From NCBI GenBank assembly GCA_937873315.1, contig CALMQX010000038.1, positions 1 to 52,951 on the forward strand: a stretch of 52,951 bases of DNA, read 5' to 3'. Source of the stretch: an uncultured Nostocoides sp. GTDB taxonomy: Bacteria; Actinomycetota; Actinomycetes; Actinomycetales; Dermatophilaceae. A program made the translations under genes and the position numbers. The notes beneath the pieces are model-generated. The model saw only the letters and a program-made list of their open reading frames with translations, was not told the origin of the DNA and did not search any database. Positions 35,446-43,023 of the stretch are shown here, in pieces (positions within the stretch are counted from its first letter, which is position 1; each line of letters opens with the position of its first letter).

Positions 35446-35892
35446 TTATCCTCGCGCGCTCTCATCCTCAACGCTAGGTGCGACACCGAGGGAGAGCATG
35501 AGGTCAAGCACCCGCGCGCGGATCTCGTCGCGGATGGGGCGGACCGCGGCCACCCCTTGGCCCGCCGGGTCGGCCAGCGCCCAGTCCTCATACCGCTTGC
35601 CGGGGAAGATCGGACAGCTGTCTCCGCATCCCATGGTGATGACGACATCGGAGGTCCGCACGGCCTCGGTGGTGAGGATCTTGGGCACCTCCGCGCTCAT
35701 GTCGATGCCCTCCTCGGCCATGGCTGCCACGGCGGCGGGGTTGACCTCCTCGGCTGGGGCCGAGCCGGCCGAACGGACCTCGATCCGGCCCCCACCCAGG
35801 TGCGTGAGGTATGCCGCGGCCATCTGCGATCGCCCAGCATTGTGGACGCAGACGAAGAGCACGGAGGGACGGTTGACGGGCTGGTCAGACAT
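35446..35892 (-). CDS. arsC: Arsenate reductase ArsC (thioredoxin type)
   Basis: 148 residues. LMW-PTP fold: P-loop VLFVCVHNAGRSQMAAAYL (Cys15), SAGSAPAEEVNP, and the redox loop TMGCGDSCPIFPG with Cys89 and Cys93. Reduces As(V) to As(III) for efflux by the ACR3 pump encoded just upstream; overlaps that gene by 8 bases. Its three-cysteine chemistry differs from the single-cysteine paralogue next door, so the operon carries two reduction routes. Confidence 0.92.
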   Translation of the reverse strand: MSDQPVNRPSVLFVCVHNAGRSQMAAAYLTHLGGGRIEVRSAGSAPAEEVNPAAVAAMAEEGIDMSAEVPKILTTEAVRTSDVVITMGCGDSCPIFPGKRYEDWALADPAGQGVAAVRPIRDEIRARVLDLMLSLGVAPSVEDESARG

Positions 35893-36949
35893 GTGTGAAC
35901 TTCTTTCTCAGAGCGAGGGATACATACACCAGGGCCACCAGGACCGGGACTTCGATGAGGGGGCCGACCACGCCGGCAAGGGCCTGGCCCGAGGTGGCGC
36001 CGAAGGTGGCGATCGCCACCGCGATCGCCAGTTCAAAGTTGTTACCTGCCGCGGTGAAGGCCAAGGTCGTTGCGCGCGGGTAGGCCAGGCCGATCAACCG
36101 GGCCACGGCATAGCCGCCGCTCCACATCAGGGCGAAGTAGACCAGGAGCGGGAGCGCAATGCGCGCCACATCGGCAGGGCGACTGGTGACCTGTTCCCCT
36201 TGCAGCGCGAAGAGGACGACGATCGTGAAGAGCAGGCCATAGAGCGCCCAGGGGCTGATGCGCGGAAGGAAGCGCGACTCATATGCCGCTCTCCCCCAAC
36301 GTCTTTCGCCAATTCTCCGGGACAGAGAGCCGGCGACCAAAGGCACGCCGAGGAAGATCAGTACGCTCTTGGCAATCTGCCAGGCGGACACGTCCAACTG
36401 AGATTCGGGGAGCCCGAGCCATCCGGGCAGCACCTCGAGGTAGAACCAGCCGAGGGCAGCGAAGGCCACGACCTGGAAGATCGAGTTGAGCGCGACCAAG
36501 ACCGCGGCGGCCTCGCGGTCACCGCAGGCCAAGTCATTCCAGATGATGACCATGGCGATGCAGCGGGCGAGGCCAACGATGATCAACCCGGTCCGATACT
36601 CCGGCAGGTCCGGCAAGAAGGTCCACGCCAGCGCGAACATCAGCGCCGGACCGATCACCCAGTTGAGGAGCAGGCTGGCCACCATGAGGGGGCGGTCGCT
36701 GGTCACCGCGTCGAGCCGGTCGTAACGGACCTTGGCGAGAACCGGATACATCATCACGAGTAGGCCGATCGCGATCGGCAGGGAGACTCCATCCACCTCC
36801 AGTGCTGACAGCGCGTCAGCCAGGCTCGGAACCACGCGCCCGAGGAGCAGGCCAGCGCCCATCGCGAGCAGGATCCACAACGGCAGGAAGCGATCCAGCG
36901 TGGACAGTCGGGCGACGATCTGCTCTCGCGGCTGGTCCGTGGTCGTCAC
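35885..36949 (-). CDS. ACR3-family arsenite efflux permease
   Basis: 354 residues. Ten-helix ACR3 protein: LSTLDRFLPLWILLAMGAGLLLG, MMYPVLAKVRYD, MFALAWTFLPDLPEYRTGLIIVGLARCIAMVIIWNDLACGDREAAAVLVALNSIFQ (contains the functionally essential Cys in LARCIAMV), and TTLAFTAAGNNFELAIAVAIATFG. Extrudes As(III). GTG 36949 overlaps the arsI stop as GTGA; GTG 36958 is in frame but less likely. Confidence 0.93.
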   Translation of the reverse strand: MTTTDQPREQIVARLSTLDRFLPLWILLAMGAGLLLGRVVPSLADALSALEVDGVSLPIAIGLLVMMYPVLAKVRYDRLDAVTSDRPLMVASLLLNWVIGPALMFALAWTFLPDLPEYRTGLIIVGLARCIAMVIIWNDLACGDREAAAVLVALNSIFQVVAFAALGWFYLEVLPGWLGLPESQLDVSAWQIAKSVLIFLGVPLVAGSLSRRIGERRWGRAAYESRFLPRISPWALYGLLFTIVVLFALQGEQVTSRPADVARIALPLLVYFALMWSGGYAVARLIGLAYPRATTLAFTAAGNNFELAIAVAIATFGATSGQALAGVVGPLIEVPVLVALVYVSLALRKKFTHV

Positions 36950-37443
36950 TGGCAGCACGCGACCGAGGGCGTGGACGTGCAGCAGCCAGCGGCCCCGGCC
37001 CCGGCCCCGGCCTCGGCCTCGAGCAGCGGGAGGCTGGCCGTGGCTGGTCGACCATCGACCGGATTGTCATCCTTGACGACGTAGACCTCCCACGGGGCAC
37101 CCGACGGGTCGTGCACCCACACCTTGTCCTGGAGCGCGTAGCAACAGGTGGTGTCATTCTCGTCGAAGCTGGCCAGCCCCGCGTGGGCAAACCTGTCGCG
37201 GGCCGCCCCGACCTCATCGCCCGACTCGACCTCGACGCCCAGGTGGTTGAGCGCGCCGGTGACCCCGACCCCGCGGACCTCATCGGTGGTCTCGATGAGC
37301 ACCAGCTTGAGCGGTGGCTCGGCAATCGCGAAGTTGGCATAGCCGGGGCGGCGCTTGTGCGGCTCGGTGCCGAACATGGCGCTGTAGAAGGCGATCGAGG
37401 CCTCGAGATCGCTGACATTGAGGGCGAGCTGGACGCGTGACAT
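36946..37443 (-). CDS. arsI: ArsI/CadI-type glyoxalase-fold protein (C-As lyase candidate)
   Basis: 165 residues. Vicinal-oxygen-chelate fold: MSRVQLALNVSDLEASIAFYSAMFG, GALNHLGVEV (His67 ligand), NDTTCCYALQDKVWVHDPSGAPWEVY with the vicinal pair Cys100-Cys101 that in ArsI binds trivalent organoarsenicals, and the C-terminal Glu ligand in WEVY. Predicted to cleave the C-As bond of MAs(III) with Fe(II) and O2; the family was also called CadI. The C-tail is Gly/Ala-rich, ending GCCTSTPSVACCQ with four more Cys. AAGGA ribosome site. First gene of the operon, divergent from arsR. Confidence 0.88.
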   Translation of the reverse strand: MSRVQLALNVSDLEASIAFYSAMFGTEPHKRRPGYANFAIAEPPLKLVLIETTDEVRGVGVTGALNHLGVEVESGDEVGAARDRFAHAGLASFDENDTTCCYALQDKVWVHDPSGAPWEVYVVKDDNPVDGRPATASLPLLEAEAGAGAGAAGCCTSTPSVACCQ

Positions 37444-37455
37444 GAGGAGTCCTTT

Positions 37456-37514
37456 CATCGATGAGCGTCTATCTAGCGACGAGCCTAGCGGCATACATCG
37501 ATGATTGTCTATAT
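37456..37514. promoter_or_regulatory. Divergent arsI/arsR control region with two direct-repeat operators
   Basis: CATCGATGAGCGTCTATCT (37456-37474) and CATCGATGATTGTCTATAT (37496-37514): 19-base direct repeats exactly 40 bases apart, three or fewer differences. The first covers the arsI promoter region, the second overlaps the arsR -10 TATATT (37510-37515). Likely one ArsR site per promoter. A GTATGCCG copy (37489-37496) sits between them. Confidence 0.65.
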
Positions 37515-37521
37515 TGGGTGT

Positions 37522-37953
37522 ATGCCCACCGCGTCGCTCTCGCTCACCCCGGTGGCCGGCTCCGTGGCCGAGCCGCTCGTTGGTTCCGTGGCCGGTGCGC
37601 TCGCCGACTCCGAGGGGGGCTCTTTCGCCCTTCCGGGTGGCGCCGTGGCCTGCTGTGGCCCGTCAGCGACCGGCACGATCAGCGAGGAGCAGGCCGAAGC
37701 TGCGGCGGCATTGCTCAAGGCCGTGGCCGATCCGACGAGGCTTCGACTGCTCAGCCTGATCCGCAATTCCGCGGCCTGCGAGGCCTGTGTGTGCGACCTG
37801 GCGGAGGCCGTTTCGCTGTCCCAACCAACGGTTAGCCATCACCTGCGCAAACTGGTCACGGCCGGCATTCTCGAGCGCGAAGCGCGCGGCACCTGGGCGT
37901 GGTACCGGATCATCCCGGACCAGCTCGAATCCATCGCCGCGATCCTCCGCTAA
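37522..37953 (+). CDS. arsR: ArsR/SmtB-family arsenite-responsive repressor
   Basis: 143 residues. N-terminal Ala/Gly-rich extension containing ACCGPS, then a winged helix: AAALLKAVADPTRLRLLSLIRN, CEACVCDLAEAVSLSQPTVSHHLRKLVTAGILEREARGTWAWYRI. The Cys cluster (CEACVCDL plus the N-terminal Cys pair) is the probable As(III) site. Represses the divergent ars operon. ATG 37522 lies six bases after TATATT, giving a leaderless message. No adjoining gene downstream; followed by a hairpin. Confidence 0.92.
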   Translation: MPTASLSLTPVAGSVAEPLVGSVAGALADSEGGSFALPGGAVACCGPSATGTISEEQAEAAAALLKAVADPTRLRLLSLIRNSAACEACVCDLAEAVSLSQPTVSHHLRKLVTAGILEREARGTWAWYRIIPDQLESIAAILR

Positions 37954-37971
37954 CCCGCCTCCCCCGCCTCT

Positions 37972-38057
37972 GGATTTCGGGGTCACCCCGAAATCCCCAG
38001 TTCTGCGCACTTTCCTTCCCTGCAGTTCTCGGGATTACGGGGTCACCCCGAAATCCC
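37972..38057. repeat. Two copies of a self-complementary GGATTWCGGGGTCACCCC element
   Basis: Copy 1 (37972-37996) has arms GGATTTCGGGG / CCCCGAAATCC around TCA, perfect. Copy 2 (38031-38057) is the same with one arm change. Copy 1 is 18 bases past the arsR stop and can act as its terminator; a second identical hairpin is not needed for that. Confidence 0.7.
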
Positions 38058-38113
38058 TGGTTCTGCGGGGAAAACCTGGTTGTGCGGGGAAAACCTGGTT
38101 GTGCGGGAAAACC
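38058..38113. repeat. 19-bp tandem repeat, about three units
   Basis: Units TGGTTSTGCGGGGAAAACC at 38058-38076, 38077-38095 and a one-base-shorter unit to 38113, followed by a degraded partial copy. Together with the two hairpin elements before it and the small ORF after it, this accounts for the 413-base stretch between arsR and ung. Confidence 0.75.
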
Positions 38114-38118
38114 TGGAA

Positions 38119-38286
38119 CTACGGGGAATCTGGGAGGTCGACCTGCGTCGGCAGAACGGCCTTGCCCAGAATCGGATCGTGATCACCGTCGAGGTCATCG
38201 GCATGTGCTGCCGCTGGCACGAGGGCGAAGACGGAGGCGACGACCCCTGCGGTCACCACGGCACGCCAAGCAGAAACAATGAACAA
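38119..38286 (-). CDS. Possible 55-residue secreted peptide
   Basis: From TTG 38286 the frame reads MFIVSAWRAVVTAGVVASVFALVPAAAHA then DDLDGDHDPILGKAVLPTQVDLPDSP: a clean Sec signal peptide with an AHA cleavage site and a mature acidic 26-residue peptide. AGGGGG lies seven bases upstream and TACGAT (38324-38319) is a possible -10. An in-frame GTG at 38334 gives 71 residues. No family recognised. The signal-peptide pattern is better than chance, but the ORF is short and unconserved as far as I can tell. Confidence 0.4.
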   Translation of the reverse strand: MFIVSAWRAVVTAGVVASVFALVPAAAHADDLDGDHDPILGKAVLPTQVDLPDSP

Positions 38287-38366
38287 GGAAGACCCCCTAT
38301 GTCGACCACAATGCTCCGATCGTAGCCGACCCACGCTGCTTCGCCTAGGCCCGTAGCCTGGACTTC

Positions 38367-39044
38367 GTGAGCCCCCGCCCCCTCGACGACCTCGTCCACC
38401 CCTCGTGGGTTCCCGCGCTCACCCCCGCCGCGCATACCCTGGCTGACCTCGGCGTATTCCTCCGCGAGGAGGTCGCCCATGGTCACGGCTACCTCCCTGC
38501 CGGCCATCACATCCTGCGAGCCTTCGCCCAACCACTGGACCACGTGCGGGTACTCATCGTCGGCCAAGACCCGTATCCGACGCCGGGACACCCGATCGGA
38601 CTGTCCTTCGCGGTCGCCCCCGACGTCCGACCGCTGCCTCGCTCCCTGGTCAATATCTACCGAGAGCTGCACAGCGACCTCGGCCTCGCACCGCCCGCCA
38701 CCGGAGACCTCACGCCGTGGACCGAGCGGGGCGTTTTGCTCCTCAACCGCGTCCTGACCGTCCGACCCGGCACCCCCGGCAGCCACCGAGGCAAGGGCTG
38801 GGAGCAGGTCACCCAATGCGCAATCCAGGCACTCGCCGGCCGCGGCGGACCACTGGTCGCCATCCTCTGGGGCCGCCAGGCGCGGGACCTGCGCGCCTGG
38901 CTCCCCGGCATACCGGCCATCGAGTCGGCGCACCCTTCTCCGCTGTCGGCCAGCTCAGGATTCTTCGGCAGCCGACCCTTCTCCCGCGCCAATGCCGCCC
39001 TGGTCGCACAGGGCGCGGACCCCATCGATTGGAGCCTGACGTGA
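38367..39044 (+). CDS. ung: Uracil-DNA glycosylase (family 1)
   Basis: 225 residues. Removes uracil from DNA in base-excision repair. Motifs: water-activating [17 protein letters not shown] (Asp68), [39 protein letters not shown], and the minor-groove loop [24 protein letters not shown] (catalytic His). GTG 38367 lies seven bases after TAGCCT (38354-38359): leaderless. The stop lies in the first unit of a 17-bp tandem duplication that also contains the start of the next gene. Confidence 0.94.
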   Translation: MSPRPLDDLVHPSWVPALTPAAHTLADLGVFLREEVAHGHGYLPAGHHILRAFAQPLDHVRVLIVGQDPYPTPGHPIGLSFAVAPDVRPLPRSLVNIYRELHSDLGLAPPATGDLTPWTERGVLLLNRVLTVRPGTPGSHRGKGWEQVTQCAIQALAGRGGPLVAILWGRQARDLRAWLPGIPAIESAHPSPLSASSGFFGSRPFSRANAALVAQGADPIDWSLT

Positions 39045-39063
39045 TCTGGAGCTTGACGTGACC
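39030..39063. repeat. 17-bp tandem duplication spanning ung stop and next start
   Basis: TGGAGCYTGACGTGAYC at 39030-39046 and 39047-39063, two base differences, then TGGAGCC. Both units carry GTGA: the first supplies the ung TGA, the second the GTG start of the SGNH gene. Ancestrally the genes probably overlapped by GTGA and were separated by this duplication. Confidence 0.7.
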
Positions 39064-39846
39064 TGGAGCCGCTATGTCGCCATTGGTGACTCGTTCACGG
39101 AGGGGATGTCCGACCCCGACCCGCAGCACGAGGACCGTTTCCGCGGCTGGGCAGATCTGCTGGCTACACAGCTGGCCGAGCAGGCGAATGCCGCAGGCGT
39201 ACCTTTCGCGTACGCCAACCTCGCGGTCCGCGGGCGCAAGCTCGACGACGTCGTGGGCGCTCAACTGCAGGCAGCGCTCGACCTGAAACCGGATTTGGTC
39301 TCGGTGGTCGGTGGCGGCAATGACATCTTGCGCCCCACCGTGGATCTCGACGCCATCGCCTCCCGGCTCGACGAGGCAGTTGGCCGGCTGCGCGGAGCCG
39401 GTATCGATGTCCTGATGGCCACCCCCACCGACACCCGCGACGCCGGCCTGTTCAAGCCGCTGCGGGCCCGCCACGCGGTCCACACGGCCAATGTGTTCAC
39501 CATCGCGCAGCGTCACGGCGCGCATGTCCTCAACCTTTGGGGGATCACCTCGATTCGCGATTGGCGGATGTGGGGAGAGGACCGGATTCACCTCTCCACG
39601 CAGGGCCATCGACGGGTGATGAATGCCGCCCTCCTCGCCCTGGGTATGCCGCCCGCCGACCCGGACTGGGACCTCCCCTTGCCACCGGCGGACCCGCAAG
39701 CGCGCGTCGAGCAATTGCGTGAGCACCTGGACTGGGCGAGGGCGCACGCCACGCCCTGGGTGCAGCGCCGCCTGCGGGGCACCTCCTCCGGAGATCTGCG
39801 CACTGCCAAACGCCCCACCCTGGAGCCGATCACCGAGTCGGACTGA
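39058..39846 (+). CDS. SGNH/GDSL-family hydrolase
   Basis: 262 residues. Block I VAIGDSFTEGMSD (Ser12 nucleophile), block II NLAVRGRKLDDV (Gly), block III VSVVGGGNDIL (Asn), block V WGEDRIHLSTQGHRRVMNAAL (Asp and His). A cytosolic esterase/lipase-like enzyme with no signal peptide; the C-terminal ~60 residues (RVEQLREHLDWARAHATPWVQRRLRGTSSGD) are helical and typical of actinobacterial members. Substrate unknown. 13 bases after ung, probably co-transcribed. Confidence 0.9.
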   Translation: MTWSRYVAIGDSFTEGMSDPDPQHEDRFRGWADLLATQLAEQANAAGVPFAYANLAVRGRKLDDVVGAQLQAALDLKPDLVSVVGGGNDILRPTVDLDAIASRLDEAVGRLRGAGIDVLMATPTDTRDAGLFKPLRARHAVHTANVFTIAQRHGAHVLNLWGITSIRDWRMWGEDRIHLSTQGHRRVMNAALLALGMPPADPDWDLPLPPADPQARVEQLREHLDWARAHATPWVQRRLRGTSSGDLRTAKRPTLEPITESD

Positions 39847-39920
39847 GAGTCCGACCAGCGTCGGACGTCCGGGCATACCCACGCTGACTGGGCGACCAGT
39901 TGGCCTCTAGGCTGGCGAGC

Positions 39921-41159
39921 ATGGCCCCCGTGCAGCGTTTGATGCCCACCGAGATCGGCGAGGAGCTCATCGAGCTCACCCGCGACATCTGCGCCAAGGA
40001 ACTCGCCCCGCGCGTCGACGAGGCCGAGCGGCGGGCCCGTGACAACGGCGAGTTCCCGCGGGAGGTCTTCGACATCTTGGGCCGTGCGGGCTTGCTCAGC
40101 CTGCCGCAGCCCGAGGAGTACGGCGGGGCCGGCCAGCCGTATGAGGTGTACCTGCAGGTCATCGAGGAGATCGCCTCGGTGTGGATGAGCGCGGCCGTCG
40201 GCACCTCGGTCCACAGCCTCACGGCATATCCCATCTTGACGTTCGGCACACCGCAGCAGCGGACCGCGCTGCTGCCGGACATCCTGGACGGCACCCGGAT
40301 CGGCGCGTACGCGCTCTCCGAGCAAGGCGCCGGCAGTGATATCGGCTCGATGACGACCCGGGCCACCCGCGACACCGAGAGCGCCAGCGAGAGCGACAGC
40401 GAGAGCGACACCGGGAGCACGAGCGAGCGCGAGGGCGACGGCGGGGCGGGTGGCGAGGGCTACCGGATCACCGGCCGCAAGGCCTGGATCAGCCATGCCG
40501 GCCATGCCGACTACTACACGACCTTTGCCCGCACCGCCGACAGTGGCGGCCGGGGCCTGTCCTGCTTCATCGTGCCCGGCGATGCGAAGGGCCTGAGTTT
40601 CGGACAGCCCGAACGGACCATGGGCTTGCACGCGGACATCGTGCGCGAAGTGATGTATGACCAGGTCGAGGTAAGTGCCGACCGGCGCATCGGCGCCGAG
40701 GGCCAGGGCATGGCAATCGCGCTCGCCGCACTGGACGCGGGCCGGCTGGGGATCTCCGCGGCCGCCACCGGCCTGGCCCAGGCGGCCCTCAATGTTGCGA
40801 GCGCCTATGCCCGCGAGCGCCAGCAGTTCGGGCGCGCGATCGGGGAGTTCCAGGGCCTGGCCTTCCTGCTCGCCGACATGCAGGCCGCGGTCTCCTCCGC
40901 TCGAGCGACCTACCTGTATGCCGCCCGCCTCAAGGACGCTGGCCGCCCGTTCGGCGCTGAAGCCGCGGCGGCCAAGCTCATCGCGACCGATGCGGCCATG
41001 CGGGTGACGACGGACGCGGTGCAGGTGCTCGGGGGCGCGGGGTACACCAGCGACTTCCCCCTGGAGCGGTACATGCGCGAGGCCAAGGTCACCCAGATCT
41101 TCGAAGGGACCAACCAGATCCAGCGCCTCGTCATCAGTCGACACCTACTTGGCGGCTGA
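39921..41159 (+). CDS. Acyl-CoA dehydrogenase with an acidic low-complexity insertion
   Basis: 412 residues. FAD-dependent: ALSEQGAGSDIGSMTT (FAD/substrate), GRKAWISHAGHADYYTTFARTA, AYARERQQFGRAIGEFQGLAFLLADMQ, and RYMREAKVTQIFEGTNQIQRLVISRHL with the catalytic Glu in FEGTN. Residues 151-180 (RDTESASESDSESDTGSTSEREGDGGAGGE, given here in pieces: positions 40371-40461) are an insert where relatives have only a few residues, in the loop before YRITGRKAW. ATG 39921 follows TAGGCT (39908-39913) by seven bases. Confidence 0.92.
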   Translation: MAPVQRLMPTEIGEELIELTRDICAKELAPRVDEAERRARDNGEFPREVFDILGRAGLLSLPQPEEYGGAGQPYEVYLQVIEEIASVWMSAAVGTSVHSLTAYPILTFGTPQQRTALLPDILDGTRIGAYALSEQGAGSDIGSMTTRATRDTESASESDSESDTGSTSEREGDGGAGGEGYRITGRKAWISHAGHADYYTTFARTADSGGRGLSCFIVPGDAKGLSFGQPERTMGLHADIVREVMYDQVEVSADRRIGAEGQGMAIALAALDAGRLGISAAATGLAQAALNVASAYARERQQFGRAIGEFQGLAFLLADMQAAVSSARATYLYAARLKDAGRPFGAEAAAAKLIATDAAMRVTTDAVQVLGGAGYTSDFPLERYMREAKVTQIFEGTNQIQRLVISRHLLGG

Positions 41160-41164
41160 GGGCC

Positions 41165-41201
41165 GGCCACGGCGGGCCACGGCGGGCCACGGCGGGCCAC
41201 G
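41165..41201. repeat. 10-bp tandem repeat after the acyl-CoA dehydrogenase
   Basis: GGCCACGGCG in three full units plus a variant fourth. Immediately past the stop codon; mononucleosome-scale function not evident. Confidence 0.75.
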
Positions 41202-41236
41202 GGCCGCCTTCGGGCGTCTGAAAAGCGGATCCCGAG

Positions 41237-41277
41237 GCCGTCACGCCCCGCGGTGAGGGAGCGCAGAGCGTGACGGC
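41237..41277. terminator. Hairpin GCCGTCACGC / GCGTGACGGC
   Basis: Ten-base perfect arms (41237-41246, 41268-41277) with a 21-base loop. With the hairpin at 41430-41456 it lies in the 356-base gene-free stretch between the convergent acyl-CoA dehydrogenase and MFS genes; I see no ORF or RNA gene there. Confidence 0.45.
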
Positions 41278-41429
41278 GGCTCGGGCTCCGGTGGCGTGCG
41301 GCCACGGACGGAATGCATCCCCTGCACGCTCGGCCCTGCTCCGAGGTGCTTTGCCCAATGTACGGCCGCACCCCCGGCCTACGGGACGAAATGGGTGAAA
41401 CTGCGGCTCGGATCCCCAGAGACGACTTG

Positions 41430-41456
41430 ACCGGGCCACCTCATACATGGCCCGGT
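41430..41456. terminator. Hairpin ACCGGGCCA / TGGCCCGGT
   Basis: Perfect 9-base arms with a 9-base loop, 59 bases beyond the MFS stop; probable terminator of the MFS gene or of both convergent genes. Confidence 0.55.
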
Positions 41457-41515
41457 CGCCCCCACGCTAGGGCGAGCGGCCCGCACTATCCGGGACCGAC
41501 ACGCCACGGACCAGC

Positions 41516-42862
41516 TCACGGTCGCGGATCGCGCGAAATCCCGGGCAGCAAGGTCTCCCCATCGCGCAACGCTTCAAGCGCCCCCGGGTGCTCATCCACG
41601 AAATCCAGGCCCTTGCGGCGATAGCGGACGAGCTGGGCCGCGCCCAACAGCCAGAACACGAATTGCACCGACATGGCCCAGCGGAAGTCCTCCAGGGTGT
41701 AGTCCCCAGGCCCACCCGGCGCTCGCGCGTCCAGGATGATCCCGATCAAGGCCATCGTGAGCAGGCTGGCGACGAAACCGCCGACGTTGATCACCCCGGT
41801 GGCCCGCCCGAGGCGCTCCGCGGGATGGAAGGTGCGCGCCAGGTCGAAGCCCACCATCGAGCCCGGGCCACCGATCGCCGTGACCACGACAAGGAGCACC
41901 AGAAGCCAGAGCGGTGCCCGCCCCGGCCAGGCCAGGACCACGGCCCAGACCACGATTATGGCGGCGACGATCCCCAGGACCAGTTGCGACCGCCGATACG
42001 GGAGCCGGGCGGTCACCGCGGCGATCAAGGGAGCGGCGGCCATCGCGGTCAGGGTCATGATGATCAGCAGCCATCCAGCAGTGGCGCTCGAGAGGCCTTG
42101 GCCGCGCACCAGGAAGGGGAAGCCCCAGAGCATAGTGAACACGGTGGCGCCGAACTGAGAGGTGAAATGCACCCAGAGCCCGAGGCGCGTGCCGGGATTG
42201 CCCCAGACTTCGCCGAGGGTCCGGGCCAGCGCGCGGATCTTCACCGCACCCGCAGCCTGACCACGGTAGGGCGAGTCCTTGACCACCAGGAAGAGCGCGA
42301 TCCCGAGGATCACCCCCAGCGCGGCGGCGCTCCCGAATGAGCGCTCCCAGCCGTATGCCGCGAGCGCGGCGGCCAGTGGGGTGGCGGCCGCGATGGCGCC
42401 GAGTTGCCCGAGCATGCCGGAGAGTTGGGTGACGAAGGGTGCCTGCTTCACCCGGAACCACAGCGCGATCAGCCGGAGCAGGGAAGTGAAGATCATCGCG
42501 TCGCCGGCGCCCAGGAGGGCGCGCGCGGCCAGGCCCACCGGATACGACCCGGCGATCGCGAACCAGGCCTGCCCCAGCGTCATCAGCGTCAGGCCGACGA
42601 GCATCAGGCGCCGCGATCCGAACCGGTCGAGCAGCACACCCACGGGGATCTGCATCGCGGCATACACCGCGAGTTGGAGGACGGTAAAGGTGGCGAGTTG
42701 GGCCGCCGTGATGTGGAAGCGCTCGGCAGCAATCAGCCCGGCCACGCCGAGCGACGTGCGGTGGAAGACCGCGAGCAGGTAGACGCTGAGGGCGACAGCC
42801 CAGATCGCCCAAGCACGTCGCCGCCCGATGTTGTGCACTTGGCGCAAAACGGGACGGGTCAC
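41516..42862 (-). CDS. MFS transporter
   Basis: 448 residues. Twelve helices; RRRAWAIWAVALSVYLLAVFHRTSLGVAGLIAAERFHITAAQLATFTVLQLAVYAAMQIPVGVLLDRFGSRR is the N-terminal half with motif A (GVLLDRFGSRR), typical of the actinobacterial ACS/NNP-like MFS group, and the second half carries ERLGRATGVINVGGFVAS. Substrate unknown. GTG 42862 follows TAGACT (42874-42869) by six bases (leaderless). C-terminal ~40 residues are cytosolic and charged. Confidence 0.85.
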   Translation of the reverse strand: MTRPVLRQVHNIGRRRAWAIWAVALSVYLLAVFHRTSLGVAGLIAAERFHITAAQLATFTVLQLAVYAAMQIPVGVLLDRFGSRRLMLVGLTLMTLGQAWFAIAGSYPVGLAARALLGAGDAMIFTSLLRLIALWFRVKQAPFVTQLSGMLGQLGAIAAATPLAAALAAYGWERSFGSAAALGVILGIALFLVVKDSPYRGQAAGAVKIRALARTLGEVWGNPGTRLGLWVHFTSQFGATVFTMLWGFPFLVRGQGLSSATAGWLLIIMTLTAMAAAPLIAAVTARLPYRRSQLVLGIVAAIIVVWAVVLAWPGRAPLWLLVLLVVVTAIGGPGSMVGFDLARTFHPAERLGRATGVINVGGFVASLLTMALIGIILDARAPGGPGDYTLEDFRWAMSVQFVFWLLGAAQLVRYRRKGLDFVDEHPGALEALRDGETLLPGISRDPRP

Positions 42863-42963
42863 CGCAGAAGTCTAGATTCGACCTGGGCTCGGTACCGGGC
42901 TCCGGCTGGGAGTGGGCCGCGGCCTAGGTCGACGGTTGGGCGTGGACGCGGCGGGTGCGCGCT

Positions 42964-42989
42964 TCCTCGACGGCAATTTCCGTCGAGGA
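42964..42989 (-). terminator. Terminator hairpin of the gabT-SDR operon
   Basis: TCCTCGACGG-CAATTT-CCGTCGAGGA, perfect 10-base arms, 35 bases past the SDR stop. Confidence 0.7.
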
Positions 42990-43023
42990 TCCGATGATCC
43001 GCCAGCCCGAGCGCCGTAGCGAG

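Noticed and set aside
41134-41448. Minus-strand ORF in the gap after the acyl-CoA dehydrogenase
   Set aside because: Pro/Arg/Trp-rich product driven by the 10-bp tandem repeat, no start signal, no protein-like pattern.
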